Shown here: positions 45,315-54,224 of the stretch, in pieces | Layout of the letters: each line of letters starts with the position of its first letter | Numbering within the stretch: position 1 is the stretch's first letter | NCBI RefSeq assembly: GCF_900108015.1 | Contig: NZ_FNVP01000008.1 | Span: 113,392-177,391, forward strand | From: Flavobacterium urumqiense | GTDB lineage: Bacteria; Bacteroidota; Bacteroidia; Flavobacteriales; Flavobacteriaceae | Direction: 5' to 3' | DNA: 64,000 bases | Made by a program: the position numbers and the translations under genes | Notes under the pieces: generated by a model | What the model was told of the DNA's origin: nothing | The model's input: only the letters and a program-made list of their open reading frames with translations | Database searches by the model: none

Positions 45315-46348
45315 TTTTGGCGGAGTTCAATTACTAAATTAACGGTATAATCGTGCTCGTTTTGCGTGATTTCAAGTTGGTGTTTTTTCGGATATAGAAT
45401 TTCCAATCTTTCTTTCGTATTTTTCAGACCAATTTTGGTGGAAACTACTTCTTTTTTATGATGAGGAATCGAATTGGATACATTCATAGACAATTTTCCT
45501 TTGATTACCTTTATGTGAATGGTTACAAAACACTTTTCGATCGTAGCGGCGCCGTGCTTAAAAGAGTTTTCAATAAAAGTTATCAATACCATCGGCGCAA
45601 TTTCATACTGCCCTTTCTGATCGCATTCGTATTCAAAATCAATAGTACAGCGGTAGCCTACCCTTTCTTTTTCTAACTGAATATAACTGGAAATAAAGGT
45701 GATTTCGTTTTCTAGAGAAACGAATTCTTTATTGCCCTGCTCCACCTGATACCGCATCAGCTGCGAAACTTCCATAATCATTTTCGAAGTGCGTTCCGGA
45801 TATTGCAGGCTAATTCCATAAAGCGTATTCATCGTATTAAACAAAAAATGGGGATTAAACTGGTTCTTTAATGCATTAAGCTGAACCTGATTGGACAATA
45901 GAGCCTTGTTGGTTTTGTTTTTTTGATCCCGATAATGTTCTAAAATCTGGATGGTTCCCAAAATACAAACTAGGGTTCCGGACAAGGTAGCAAACTGAAA
46001 CTGATATGTTTTTTGATGGGACGTTTTGTATAAAAAGCAGTTTTTATAAATAAACTCGGTTGAAACTTCATATAAAAAGACCGTGAACAACGCTATAATC
46101 CCAATGGTAAGAATTAGATATAAAACCGGTTGGTGTTTTTTTAATAAAACCGGAAGCAGAAAAACACGATTAAGCTGTGCATGAAAATACAGCACGAAAA
46201 AATAGAGCAAACCGTTACTAAAACCTTTCCAACTTTGTATAAAAACCCAGTCGTTGAGTGTAAAAAGGATAAAAGAAAAAACTAAAATGGCCGTTTCCTG
46301 TTCCCATTTATTTTCTAAAATCGGTTTAAATTTCCATTTCATTACCAT
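45311..46348 (-). CDS. LytS-type sensor histidine kinase
   Basis: The 345-residue product has about four N-terminal membrane helices (VFSFILFTLNDWVFIQSW, then FFVLYFHAQLNRVFLLPVLL, LYLILTIGIIALFTVF and LSGTLVCILGTIQIL) and a His_kinase domain with the phospho-His in NQFNPHFLFNTMN (about H167). An ATPase end has MVLITFIENSFKHGA (N box) and a G box near STKIGLKNTKERLEIL. It is the sensor partner of the LytTR regulator, with a 4-nt overlap. The input signal is not known. The membrane domain has no extracellular domain of size, so it probably senses the membrane itself or a small molecule in it. Confidence 0.92.
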   Translation of the reverse strand: MVMKWKFKPILENKWEQETAILVFSFILFTLNDWVFIQSWKGFSNGLLYFFVLYFHAQLNRVFLLPVLLKKHQPVLYLILTIGIIALFTVFLYEVSTEFIYKNCFLYKTSHQKTYQFQFATLSGTLVCILGTIQILEHYRDQKNKTNKALLSNQVQLNALKNQFNPHFLFNTMNTLYGISLQYPERTSKMIMEVSQLMRYQVEQGNKEFVSLENEITFISSYIQLEKERVGYRCTIDFEYECDQKGQYEIAPMVLITFIENSFKHGAATIEKCFVTIHIKVIKGKLSMNVSNSIPHHKKEVVSTKIGLKNTKERLEILYPKKHQLEITQNEHDYTVNLVIELRQK

Positions 46349-46411
46349 TTAATTAATGTTCCAAAGGAACGACATATAATTTGAATAGGCACCGATTGAG
46401 TGACCAATTCA

Positions 46412-46444
46412 ATTCGTCATTTATAAAAAGTATTCGTCATTTAT
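46412..46444 (+). promoter_or_regulatory. Probable LytTR operator: two direct repeats 20 bp apart
   Basis: The 13-nt word ATTCGTCATTTAT occurs at 46412-46424 and again at 46432-46444, start-to-start 20 bp, i.e. two helix turns. This is the geometry that LytTR regulators need. The site stands between the divergent kinase/regulator operon and the TolC/RND/adaptor operon. A downstream TAGTTTTG (46471-46478), like the Bacteroidota -7 element TAnnTTTG, would start transcription about 20 nt before the TolC ATG. Binding is inferred, not shown. Confidence 0.6.
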
Positions 46445-46505
46445 TACCGTCCCGAAAGAAGTACTCAGGTTAGTTTTGCAATTCAAATTTATTCATAATT
46501 TAATA

Positions 46506-47891
46506 ATGAAAACAAAAAAACTAACCCTTTTTCTATTTCTAATTTTCTTTTCTCAGGGTTTTTCTCAAACGCTTCCGCTAAAAGAGGCACTGGAAAACGG
46601 AATTGCCAATTACGGAACGATAAAAGCAAAAAGCAACTATTCCGATGCTTCCAAAGAAACGATCAAACAAGTTCGCAGAGACTACCTGCCCAATGTCACG
46701 CTCTCAGGCCAACAGGATTACGGGACCGTTAACGGACAAAACGGACCGCTGTATGGTTTTGGAGGACTCGGAGTGGCTTCCTCGGGCCTTCCGTTGGAAA
46801 AGCAAAATTGGAATGCAGCTTTTGGTGCCTTGTATCTGGTCAATGTCAATTGGGATTTTTTCACTTTTGGAAAAATGAAACAAAAAATCAATCTATCCAA
46901 AGCGGATTCCCAGCGTTACGAAAAAGATCTGAATCAGGAAAAATTCCAGCATAAAATTAAAATTGCAGCCGCTTACCTCAACTTATTGGCGAGTCAGCGA
47001 TTGTTGATTTCACAAAGAAAAAATCTTGAGCGTGCCATGGTCTTTCAGAATATTGCAGCGGTAAGAGTAAAAAACGGACTCTTGGCCGGGGTAGATTCCA
47101 CACTGGCTTCCGCCGAAGTTTCCCAATCCAAAATCACATTAAATCAAGTGAAAGACGAAGTTAAGGAACAAAATAACAAACTAATCGCACTGATGGGCGT
47201 TTCCATTCAGGATTTTGTGCTCGATACTACTTTTGTCACAACGATACCAAAAGCAATACTATCACAGGAAACTTCTGGTGAGAATTTGAATCCGATATTG
47301 GAATATCATAAAAGCAGGGTTGATTTCAGCGAACAACAGGTTCGTCTTTTTAAAAAGGAATACTATCCCACCTTTAGTTTATTTGGTATATACCAAGGCC
47401 GGGCTTCCGGTTTTAACTCCGATTATGCCGTAAATCAGAATTCCTTCTCCCAAAATTATTTAGACGGTATTGATCCCTCCCGACAAAATTATCTGTTCGG
47501 CGTTGGCGTTACTTGGAACCTGACCACTATTGCTCGGATGCGTAAAAAAGTCAGTGCCCAGAAATTGATTTCCGAAGGTTTACAGGAAGAATACAATTTA
47601 ATCGACCAGCAATTAAAAATACAGTCGGATGCGGCTGATGCCAAAATAAAATATGCATTAGAAAATTATGTTGAAGCTCCAAAACAGGTTCAGGCAGCGC
47701 AACAGGCCTATTTGCAGAAAACCACTTTGTATAAAAACGGAATGACCAATCTCCTAGATGTTACACAGACTTTATACACGTTGAACCGTGCGGAAACTGA
47801 CCGTGATATTATTTATACCAATGTCTGGCAATCCCTTTTGATGAAAGCCGCAGCCACGGGAGATTTTGACTTATTTATGAATGAATTTTAA
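46506..47891 (+). CDS. TolC-family outer-membrane efflux protein
   Basis: About 461 residues read from the ATG at 46506, which gives a proper signal peptide (LTLFLFLIFFSQGFSQ). An in-frame ATG 30 nt upstream exists, but its extra residues do not fit. The protein has two similar helical halves typical of TolC (LPLKEALENGIANY, YLNLLASQRLLISQ, VDSTLASAEVSQSKITLNQV, then AQQAYLQKTTLYKNGMTNLLDVTQTLYTLNRAETD). It forms the outer-membrane channel of the efflux system encoded next: RND pump (12 nt downstream) and adaptor. The operator between the kinase operon and this gene suggests control by the two-component pair. Confidence 0.92.
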   Translation: MKTKKLTLFLFLIFFSQGFSQTLPLKEALENGIANYGTIKAKSNYSDASKETIKQVRRDYLPNVTLSGQQDYGTVNGQNGPLYGFGGLGVASSGLPLEKQNWNAAFGALYLVNVNWDFFTFGKMKQKINLSKADSQRYEKDLNQEKFQHKIKIAAAYLNLLASQRLLISQRKNLERAMVFQNIAAVRVKNGLLAGVDSTLASAEVSQSKITLNQVKDEVKEQNNKLIALMGVSIQDFVLDTTFVTTIPKAILSQETSGENLNPILEYHKSRVDFSEQQVRLFKKEYYPTFSLFGIYQGRASGFNSDYAVNQNSFSQNYLDGIDPSRQNYLFGVGVTWNLTTIARMRKKVSAQKLISEGLQEEYNLIDQQLKIQSDAADAKIKYALENYVEAPKQVQAAQQAYLQKTTLYKNGMTNLLDVTQTLYTLNRAETDRDIIYTNVWQSLLMKAAATGDFDLFMNEF

Positions 47892-47903
47892 TTATTTAAA
47901 GCA

Positions 47904-50900
47904 ATGAATTTAATACGTTTTGCCCTTCGCAAACCCATCTCGATAATGGTACTGGTTGCCGGATTATTCTTTTTCGGAATTGGTGCTGTACGTGATATCA
48001 AAGTGGACATTCTGCCTGAAATGAATCTTCCCGTTATTTATTTAGCCCACTCATTTGCAGGTTATACGCCCAATCAGATGGAGTCCTATTTCGCCAAAAA
48101 TTATGTCAATGTAATGATTTTAGCCAATGGTGTAAAAGATATCGAGACCAAGAATATTCAGGGGCTCACTCTGATGAAAGTGACCTATTATGAAGGCACT
48201 AATATGGCTCAGGCCGCTGCTGAAATCAGTGCGCTGTCCAACAGAATCCAGTCCAGATTTCCGCCGGGTTCCCAGCCGCCGTTTATCATTCGGTTTGATG
48301 CTTCCTCTTTACCCATCGGTCAATTGGTTTTGAGCAGTAAAACCCGTTCCAATAATGAGCTTCAGGATTTGGCAAACGTATATGTTAGGGCTTCGTTCAC
48401 GGCAATTCCGGGATTATTATCACCGCCTCCTTTTGGCGGAAGCCCCAGAACCATTGAAATTAATGTAGATCCTGATCTGCTTCGTGCGCATCAACTGACA
48501 GCGGATCAGATTGTGGAAGCCATCCGTACCAACAATCAGACGGCTCCTTCGGGAAACCTCAGAATTGGGGATATCAACTATATCATTCCGACAAATAATA
48601 CCATTAAAGAAGTAAAGGATTTTGAAAAAATACCATTATTCAAAGGCGGTGTCCAGAATTTATATCTTGGCGATGTGGCTCAAGTGAAAGATGGCGCCGA
48701 TATTACTGCAGGATACGCTTTAGTCAATGGAAAACGTTCTGTTTACATTAGTATTGCCAAGGCCGGTGATGCTTCGACTTGGGATGTTGTTCAAAAATTA
48801 AAATCACAACTCCCTAAAATCCAGAGTACTTTACCCGATGATGTTACATTATCGTATGAATTTGACCAGTCGGTTCATGTGATTAACTCGCTGAAAAGTT
48901 TAATTATCGAAGGGATAATCGGTGCCGTTCTTACAGGGCTCATGGTTTTATTGTTTCTTGGAGATCGAAGAGCAGCATTGATTGTCATACTCACCATTCC
49001 TATTGCTATTATTTCGGGTGTGTTATTCTTAAAACTATTCGGACAAACCATCAATCTGATGTCCTTAAGCGGCCTGGCTCTTGCGATTGGAATCCTGGTA
49101 GATGAAAGTACGGTAACCATCGAGAATATCCATCAGCATTTGGATATGGGCAAACCCAAGGCCTTGGCAATTTGGGATGCCTGTAAAGAAATTGCCTTGC
49201 CCAAGTTGTTAATCCTCCTTTGTATTCTGGCCGTTTTTGCACCTGCATTTACGATGACCGGAATTCCTGGTGCCTTATTTCTGCCATTAGCACTAGCGAT
49301 TGGATTTTCGATGATTGTTTCCTTTTTGCTTTCGCAAACCTTTGTTCCAGTGATGGCCAACTGGCTGATGAAAACGCATTCAAAAAAAGAACATGCTTCA
49401 AATATTACCGATGATGAAGCCGAGTTTAATGCATCCGGACTTACTTTAGAATCTGAAGAAGACACTTTTGACCAGAAAAAAATCTTGGTTCAAAGAGCCG
49501 ATTTTAACAATGATGGCAAAATCAACTTTTTTGAACGATTCAGAAACCGGTACATGCGATTCATCAATCGGCTTTTTGACTATAAAAAACCGATTACACT
49601 AATTTATCTTTTTCTGTCGGCTGGTTTGGTGTTACTACTGTTGAACACTATAGGACAGGATGTATTTCCTAAAGTCAATTCTAGTCAATTCCAAATGAGA
49701 CTGAGGGCACCGGACGGAACTCGTCTGGAAAGTACCGAAGATAAAGCAGTAACAGTGTTGACCGAATTGGAAAAAATGATTGGTAAAGAACATGTTGCGA
49801 TATCGTCCGTTTATGTGGGTCAGCATCCTGCGATATTTTCCGTTTCACCCATCTATTTGTTTACTGCCGGACCTCACGAGGCGGTTTTCCAAATTGGATT
49901 GAAAGACTATCACGTGGATATGGATGTTTTTAAAGATGAATTCCGTCAGCGCATTAAAAAAACATTACCAGATGTCAAAATTTCTTTTGAACCCATCGAA
50001 CTGACGGACAAAGTGCTGAGCCAAGGTTCCCCTACTCCAATTGAAATCAGGATAGCTGGAAAAAATAAAAAGCGAAATGAAGCATTCGCCAAAAAACTTA
50101 TCGCAAAACTGAATAAAATTGACTATTTGAGAGATATTCAGATTGCCCAACCCATAAAATATCCAGCGCTTGACATCACAATTGACAGAACACGTGCCGC
50201 ACAATTAGGGATTGACATGAATGACATTTCGCGTTCCCTTATTGCTTCCACTTCTTCGTCCCAATATACCGAAAAGAATATCTGGGTAGATGAAAAAGCT
50301 GGATTCTCCTATAACGTTCAGGTTCAGGTTCCTTTAAACAAAATGAAAAGCGAAAATGATCTGAAAGAAATTCCGTTGCTTAAAAATGCGTCCCGTCCGG
50401 TTTTAAGTGATGTGGCCACGATTACCCCTTCTTTTACGTATGGGGAAAATGACAATATTGGAGCCATGCCTTATATTTCTGTGACAGCAAATATGGATCA
50501 CATTGATTTAGGAACTGCTTCCAAAGCTGTTCAGCAAAGCATCGAATCTCTTGGCGAACTTCCCAGAGGCTTGTTCATAGAGCAAATTGGTTTAAGCACC
50601 GTTTTAAAGGAAACCATGAGCAGTCTGCAGACTGGTTTATTGATTGCTATAATGGTTATTTTCCTGATGCTGGCTGCAAATTTCCAGTCTTTTAAAATTT
50701 CGCTGGTCATTTTAACCACGGTTCCCGCTGTTATTTTAGGTTCCTTATTGCTACTGGTGAGTACAGGTTCTACATTGAATTTGCAATCATATATGGGAAT
50801 TATTATGTCGGTGGGCGTTTCTATTGCCAATGCCGTTCTGATCATCACCAATGCGGAACAGCTGAGAAAACACAACGGCAATGCGTTACAATCAGCACGT

Positions 50901-51188
50901 GAGGCTGCTTTGCTGAGACTGCGTCCCATTATTATGACCAGTATTGCCATGATTGCCGGAATGCTTCCGATGGCCATTGGACACGGGGAAGGCGGCGACC
51001 AAATTTCGCCTTTGGGTAGAGCCGTGATTGGCGGATTGGTATTTTCTACCTTCACAGTACTTCTTATTTTACCGCTCGTTTTCGCCTGGGCTATGGGCAA
51101 AACTCCAGTACACTCTTTATCCTTAGATCCAGAAGACAAGGAAAGCAAACATTATATCTCATCTTTACACCCTCAAAATGAAAAATAA
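47904..51188 (+). CDS. RND efflux permease with an EF-hand-like loop
   Basis: A 1094-residue RND permease (MNLIRFALRKPISIMVLVAG at the start) with 12 membrane helices and the TM4 relay (ALAIGILVDESTVTIENIH, Asp-Glu). The two large periplasmic porter regions are at about 40-330 and 590-870. The cytosolic linker between helix 6 and 7 is long and acidic (EEDTFDQKK) and contains a complete EF-hand calcium-loop pattern D-x-N-x-D-G-x-I-x-x-x-E (DFNNDGKINFFE, residues 533-544). It is the pump of the operon TolC-RND-adaptor, overlapping the adaptor gene by 11 nt. The cargo is unknown; export of drugs or lipids is most common for this class. Confidence 0.93.
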   Translation: MNLIRFALRKPISIMVLVAGLFFFGIGAVRDIKVDILPEMNLPVIYLAHSFAGYTPNQMESYFAKNYVNVMILANGVKDIETKNIQGLTLMKVTYYEGTNMAQAAAEISALSNRIQSRFPPGSQPPFIIRFDASSLPIGQLVLSSKTRSNNELQDLANVYVRASFTAIPGLLSPPPFGGSPRTIEINVDPDLLRAHQLTADQIVEAIRTNNQTAPSGNLRIGDINYIIPTNNTIKEVKDFEKIPLFKGGVQNLYLGDVAQVKDGADITAGYALVNGKRSVYISIAKAGDASTWDVVQKLKSQLPKIQSTLPDDVTLSYEFDQSVHVINSLKSLIIEGIIGAVLTGLMVLLFLGDRRAALIVILTIPIAIISGVLFLKLFGQTINLMSLSGLALAIGILVDESTVTIENIHQHLDMGKPKALAIWDACKEIALPKLLILLCILAVFAPAFTMTGIPGALFLPLALAIGFSMIVSFLLSQTFVPVMANWLMKTHSKKEHASNITDDEAEFNASGLTLESEEDTFDQKKILVQRADFNNDGKINFFERFRNRYMRFINRLFDYKKPITLIYLFLSAGLVLLLLNTIGQDVFPKVNSSQFQMRLRAPDGTRLESTEDKAVTVLTELEKMIGKEHVAISSVYVGQHPAIFSVSPIYLFTAGPHEAVFQIGLKDYHVDMDVFKDEFRQRIKKTLPDVKISFEPIELTDKVLSQGSPTPIEIRIAGKNKKRNEAFAKKLIAKLNKIDYLRDIQIAQPIKYPALDITIDRTRAAQLGIDMNDISRSLIASTSSSQYTEKNIWVDEKAGFSYNVQVQVPLNKMKSENDLKEIPLLKNASRPVLSDVATITPSFTYGENDNIGAMPYISVTANMDHIDLGTASKAVQQSIESLGELPRGLFIEQIGLSTVLKETMSSLQTGLLIAIMVIFLMLAANFQSFKISLVILTTVPAVILGSLLLLVSTGSTLNLQSYMGIIMSVGVSIANAVLIITNAEQLRKHNGNALQSAREAALLRLRPIIMTSIAMIAGMLPMAIGHGEGGDQISPLGRAVIGGLVFSTFTVLLILPLVFAWAMGKTPVHSLSLDPEDKESKHYISSLHPQNEK

Positions 51189-52269
51189 ATTATTAAAAAA
51201 ATCGTTTCTGTTTTTAGTCCTGGCCACTCTTTTAACAGCCTGCAATACTTCTGAAAAGAAAAAAATTGTACCTGTAGAAACTGCTCCGGTTATCGAAACC
51301 TTTACTATCAGTAAAGAAAAGTTAGCTACCGAACTCCGTATTCCGGCCGAACTGACCGGTTTTCAACAAGTGGATATTTATGCCAAAGTGAGCAGTTTTG
51401 TCAAAGAACTCAAAGTTGATATTGGTACGCAGGTGAAAAAAGGTCAATTATTAATAATTTTAGAAGCACCGGAAATCAGTTCGCAATTGGCGGCAGCCCA
51501 ATCCAGACAGCTTTCGCAAAAAGCCGTTTATACAGCTAGTAAAAGCACTTTCGACAGGCTTTTTGAAACCAGCAAAATAGAAGGTACGATTTCCAAAAAT
51601 GATCTGGAACAGGCTGCAGCTCGAAAAAATTCCGATTATGCCCAATATCAGGCAAGCCAAGCGGCTTATAAAGAAATTACGATCATGAAAAGCTATTTGG
51701 CAATCCGAGCGCCTTTTGACGGAATTATCTCTGCCAGAAATGTAAATCTGGGAACCTTTGTTGGATCTTCTGGAAAAGGATCAGAATTCCCTTTGTTTAC
51801 GCTTCAGCAACAGAATAAATTGCGTTTATCGGTTTATGTACCTGAGATTTATACCGGTTATCTAAATATTGGTGATGAACTGATTTTTAATGTAAAATCT
51901 TTTAATAATGAGACCTTCCATGCAAAAATAGCCCGTATGTCCGGAGCTTTAGATAGCAAATTTCGATCCGAACGTGTAGAATTAGATGTTATAAATACCT
52001 CTAAAAAACTGTTGCCGGGAATGGTTGCCGAAGTGTTTTTACCTTTAAAATCAAAAGACAATAATTATGTGGTACCCAAATCGGCTGTTGTGACTGCCAG
52101 TGACGGTATCTATGTTTTTATCGTAAAGCATAATAAAATGAAAAAAACAGCCGTTCAAAAAGGTCGGGAATTGGAAAATCGCGTTGAAATTTTTGGGGAT
52201 ATTCCTGAAAATTCGATACTAGTAAAAGTAGCGTCAGAAGAAATGAAAGAAGGTATAATGTCGAAGTAG
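51178..52269 (+). CDS. RND efflux periplasmic adaptor lipoprotein
   Basis: A 363-residue membrane fusion protein with a lipoprotein signal (FLFLVLATLLTACNTSE). It has the lipoyl-like half (FQQVDIYAKVSSFVKELKV and GTQVKKGQLLIILEAPEI), an alpha hairpin (LAAAQSRQLSQKAVYTASK), the second lipoyl half (SYLAIRAPFDGIISARNVNLGTFVG) and a beta-barrel (LLPGMVAEVFLPLKS). It connects the RND pump with the TolC channel. Its start lies inside the last codons of the RND gene (11-nt overlap), giving coupled synthesis. It ends the operon; no strong terminator is visible after it. Confidence 0.92.
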   Translation: MKNKLLKKSFLFLVLATLLTACNTSEKKKIVPVETAPVIETFTISKEKLATELRIPAELTGFQQVDIYAKVSSFVKELKVDIGTQVKKGQLLIILEAPEISSQLAAAQSRQLSQKAVYTASKSTFDRLFETSKIEGTISKNDLEQAAARKNSDYAQYQASQAAYKEITIMKSYLAIRAPFDGIISARNVNLGTFVGSSGKGSEFPLFTLQQQNKLRLSVYVPEIYTGYLNIGDELIFNVKSFNNETFHAKIARMSGALDSKFRSERVELDVINTSKKLLPGMVAEVFLPLKSKDNNYVVPKSAVVTASDGIYVFIVKHNKMKKTAVQKGRELENRVEIFGDIPENSILVKVASEEMKEGIMSK

Positions 52270-52754
52270 TAAAAAGAAATAGTTCGCAATCATTTAGTTC
52301 CAAACATTTTAATTTTTGATGCTTTTTCTTAGAAATAGAATTTTAAATTTTTATTTAGCCTTTTTAACCAAACAACAATAAAATCCGTTGGGTGCAATTA
52401 TTTGAAGTAAAACAAATGGATTAAACATTGCTAAATATACTAAAATTCAGCATTTTGATGTATCAAAAAAAAACAATACTTATGTGAAAAATAGTAAAAA
52501 TATATTTTTTTGTTTTAGAAGTTATAAGTTCTTTTAAACAGAGAAATACAAGTTGGAAGAAAACCAACATATATCATTTAACAAGAGGGCATCGAGCCTA
52601 TATTATGAAGATATATGAACTAAACTGATACTACTTTTAAATCAATATGATAAACTCTAAACTCTCGAAGATTATCACAGTATTACTGGTAAGTTTTTTT
52701 TGGACACAATATTGGGGTCAAACCATTTTATTAGAAGAAGTATTGTTAAGTTTT
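52270..52754. other. Intergenic stretch after the RND operon
   Basis: About 480 nt with no supported gene. A 48-residue plus-strand frame from 52647 starts with a signal-like run but overlaps the broken universal-stress gene antisense and is not called. No terminator was found; several A/T runs are present. Confidence 0.4.
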
Positions 52755-53215
52755 TTATTTGCGAACAATTTCTACCGAACATTTTGCATGTAACGCAACT
52801 GCATACGAAACAGAACCTAAAAAAAACGCTCGATTGCTCCATATCCGCGCGAACCAACTATTATCAAATTGGCTTTAAATTTTTCGGCTTCGTCAAGTAT
52901 TACGCTTTTTTGTGAACCTGCAACTACTTTTGTGGTTACTAACAGATTTGGATTTTTAGTTTCACGAATTTCGCTTGCACTTTTTGCATTTTTTTCTGCA
53001 TTTTCATCAAATTGTGCATAGTATTCGTTAGAAACACCCATTGGTTCTAAAGTGTTTACGATGGGTGTAATTTCATAAGCAGCAAGAATGCACACTTCGG
53101 TTTTGGACGGAAATAATCTGTTGGCAATTTCATTAATTGCTATTTTACTATATTTTGAACCATCAGTTGCTAGTAGAATTTTTATTCTTTTTTCTCCACT
53201 AAATTCATTCCGCAT
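52755..53215 (-). pseudogene. Universal stress protein (UspA family) with a homopolymer frameshift
   Basis: The first 132 residues from the ATG at 53215 are a UspA domain: IKILLATDGSKYSKIAINEI, AAYEITPIVNTLEP, then NLIIVGSRGYGAIERFF with the ATP-binding G-x2-G-x-type loop. The frame then stops inside a run of eight T (minus strand; 52819-52826). Adding one T would give LGSVSYAVALHAKCSVEIVRK before a stop at 52755, the normal end of this family. So the gene has lost one base in a homopolymer or is read with a sequence error. It overlaps a small heavy-metal-binding-domain gene by 34 nt, and lies in the copper group. Confidence 0.75.
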
Positions 53216-53289
53216 TTAGGACATTTTCCGGGCTTATCCGAAGTAACTTCAGGATGCATAGGGCAGGTATACGTTTTTTGAGTTTCCAT
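53182..53289 (-). CDS. Heavy-metal-binding domain miniprotein (YHS-like HMBD)
   Basis: A 35-residue protein read from the ATG at 53289: the pattern YTCPMHPEVTSDKPGKCPKCG followed by MNLVEKKE (the first part contains CPMHP and CPKCGM). This is the heavy-metal-binding HMBD motif that is found at the N-terminus of Cu ATPases and multicopper oxidases, here as a free module. It has no signal peptide, so it would act in the cytosol, binding Cu or another soft metal. A related decayed copy is fused to the multicopper oxidase pseudogene at about 56.0 kb. It overlaps the stress-protein gene by 34 nt. Confidence 0.75.
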   Translation of the reverse strand: METQKTYTCPMHPEVTSDKPGKCPKCGMNLVEKKE

Positions 53290-53321
53290 TTTTTTATATT
53301 TTAATGTTGTTTGTATTTGAA

Positions 53322-53744
53322 TTATTTGGACATATCCATATTTTTATCCATTCCAGTCATTTTGTGTGATTGCATTTTTTTATCTTTCATCATATCCATC
53401 ATTTTGGGATTATCTATCATCGATTTATACATTTCAGATATCATCGTAGTATCTGTTTTAGATGCTTCCATCATTTCTGTCATCATTCCTTTCATCATAT
53501 CTGGATTATCCTTCATCATTTTCATCATATTTTCGTGATTTATCATCATCATCTTTCCTTTACTGCTGTTCATCATGGCTTGCATCATATCTTTATACAT
53601 ATCGCTATTATTGGCAATAGTATCAATAATTGCCTTTTTTGTATCTGAATTTGAAAGAATTTGATCTACATCCGTTTTGGATTGGCAAGATGTAAACAAA
53701 CCAATCAAAACAATAATAAATGTGATTTTTTGTAATATTTTCAT
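53322..53744 (-). CDS. Methionine-rich lipoprotein, probable copper-binding
   Basis: The 140-residue product has a lipoprotein signal (FIIVLIGLFTSCQSK). The rest is extremely rich in methionine: 31 Met in 140 residues, mostly as MM pairs (KDMMQAMM, GKMMM, ENMMKMM, DMMKGMM, EMM, PKMMDMM). Met clusters bind Cu(I) and Ag(I), so a periplasmic or surface copper buffer is the best guess. It belongs to a minus-strand copper group with the HMBD miniprotein, the Cys-rich copper-storage protein and a broken multicopper oxidase. No enzyme fold is seen. Confidence 0.75.
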   Translation of the reverse strand: MKILQKITFIIVLIGLFTSCQSKTDVDQILSNSDTKKAIIDTIANNSDMYKDMMQAMMNSSKGKMMMINHENMMKMMKDNPDMMKGMMTEMMEASKTDTTMISEMYKSMIDNPKMMDMMKDKKMQSHKMTGMDKNMDMSK

Positions 53745-53770
53745 TATTTTTTTGATTTAAATTATTGAAA

Positions 53771-53817
53771 AAATCTCTTAAATAATTCCAATAAACAAAA
53801 CATTATTTAAGAGATTT
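53771..53817 (-). terminator. Terminator after the Cys-rich copper protein gene
   Basis: A perfect 16-bp inverted repeat (AAATCTCTTAAATAAT and ATTATTTAAGAGATTT) with a 15-nt loop lies just after the stop codon of the 111-residue gene, and six T follow on the minus strand. It could end that gene but also slow read-through into the Met-rich gene. Confidence 0.85.
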
Positions 53818-53823
53818 AAGTAC

Positions 53824-54159
53824 TCACATTTTACTCATATTACTGCACTCAACAGCACATTTTCGACAGGCTTCCGCACAATTTTTGCAATGCTCCATGT
53901 GTGCATGTTTTTCACATTCTTCGGCACAAGCGGTACAAATTTCAGCGCATAATTTGCAGATTTTTTCCGTAAATTCACTTCCGCTTGCCATAGCCTGCAT
54001 TGCAAATAAACAAATAGCTGCACAATCATGGTCTAGTTTTATGCAACGTGCTAACATTTTTACGTCTTGCTCATTTAAGCATTCACTTTCGCAATGCGAA
54101 CATTCTACTGCACATTCTGAACATGCATCGATACAATCTTTAAATTTTTGATGACTCAT
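53824..54159 (-). CDS. Four-helix-bundle copper-storage protein (Csp type)
   Basis: The 111-residue protein is helical with about 19 Cys placed in CxxxC and CxxC steps along the helices (DCIDACSECAVECSHCESEC, then CKLCAEICTACAEECEKH and HCKNCAEACRKCAVEC). This is the Csp family, whose members fill the bundle core with Cu(I). It has no signal peptide, so it stores copper in the cytosol (Csp3-like). The 36-nt stress element ends 65 nt before the ATG, so the store appears to be part of the same regulon as the stress genes at 8-23 kb. Confidence 0.9.
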   Translation of the reverse strand: MSHQKFKDCIDACSECAVECSHCESECLNEQDVKMLARCIKLDHDCAAICLFAMQAMASGSEFTEKICKLCAEICTACAEECEKHAHMEHCKNCAEACRKCAVECSNMSKM

Positions 54160-54224
54160 CTTTTTTAAATTTAAATTACGAATTAATTTTCGCAGTTTAA
54201 AGGTAGCTTTTTAGCTTATAAAAG

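Noticed and set aside
52647..52793. A 48-residue plus-strand frame with a signal-like start
   Set aside because: It overlaps the restored end of the universal stress protein gene on the other strand and stops without any domain.
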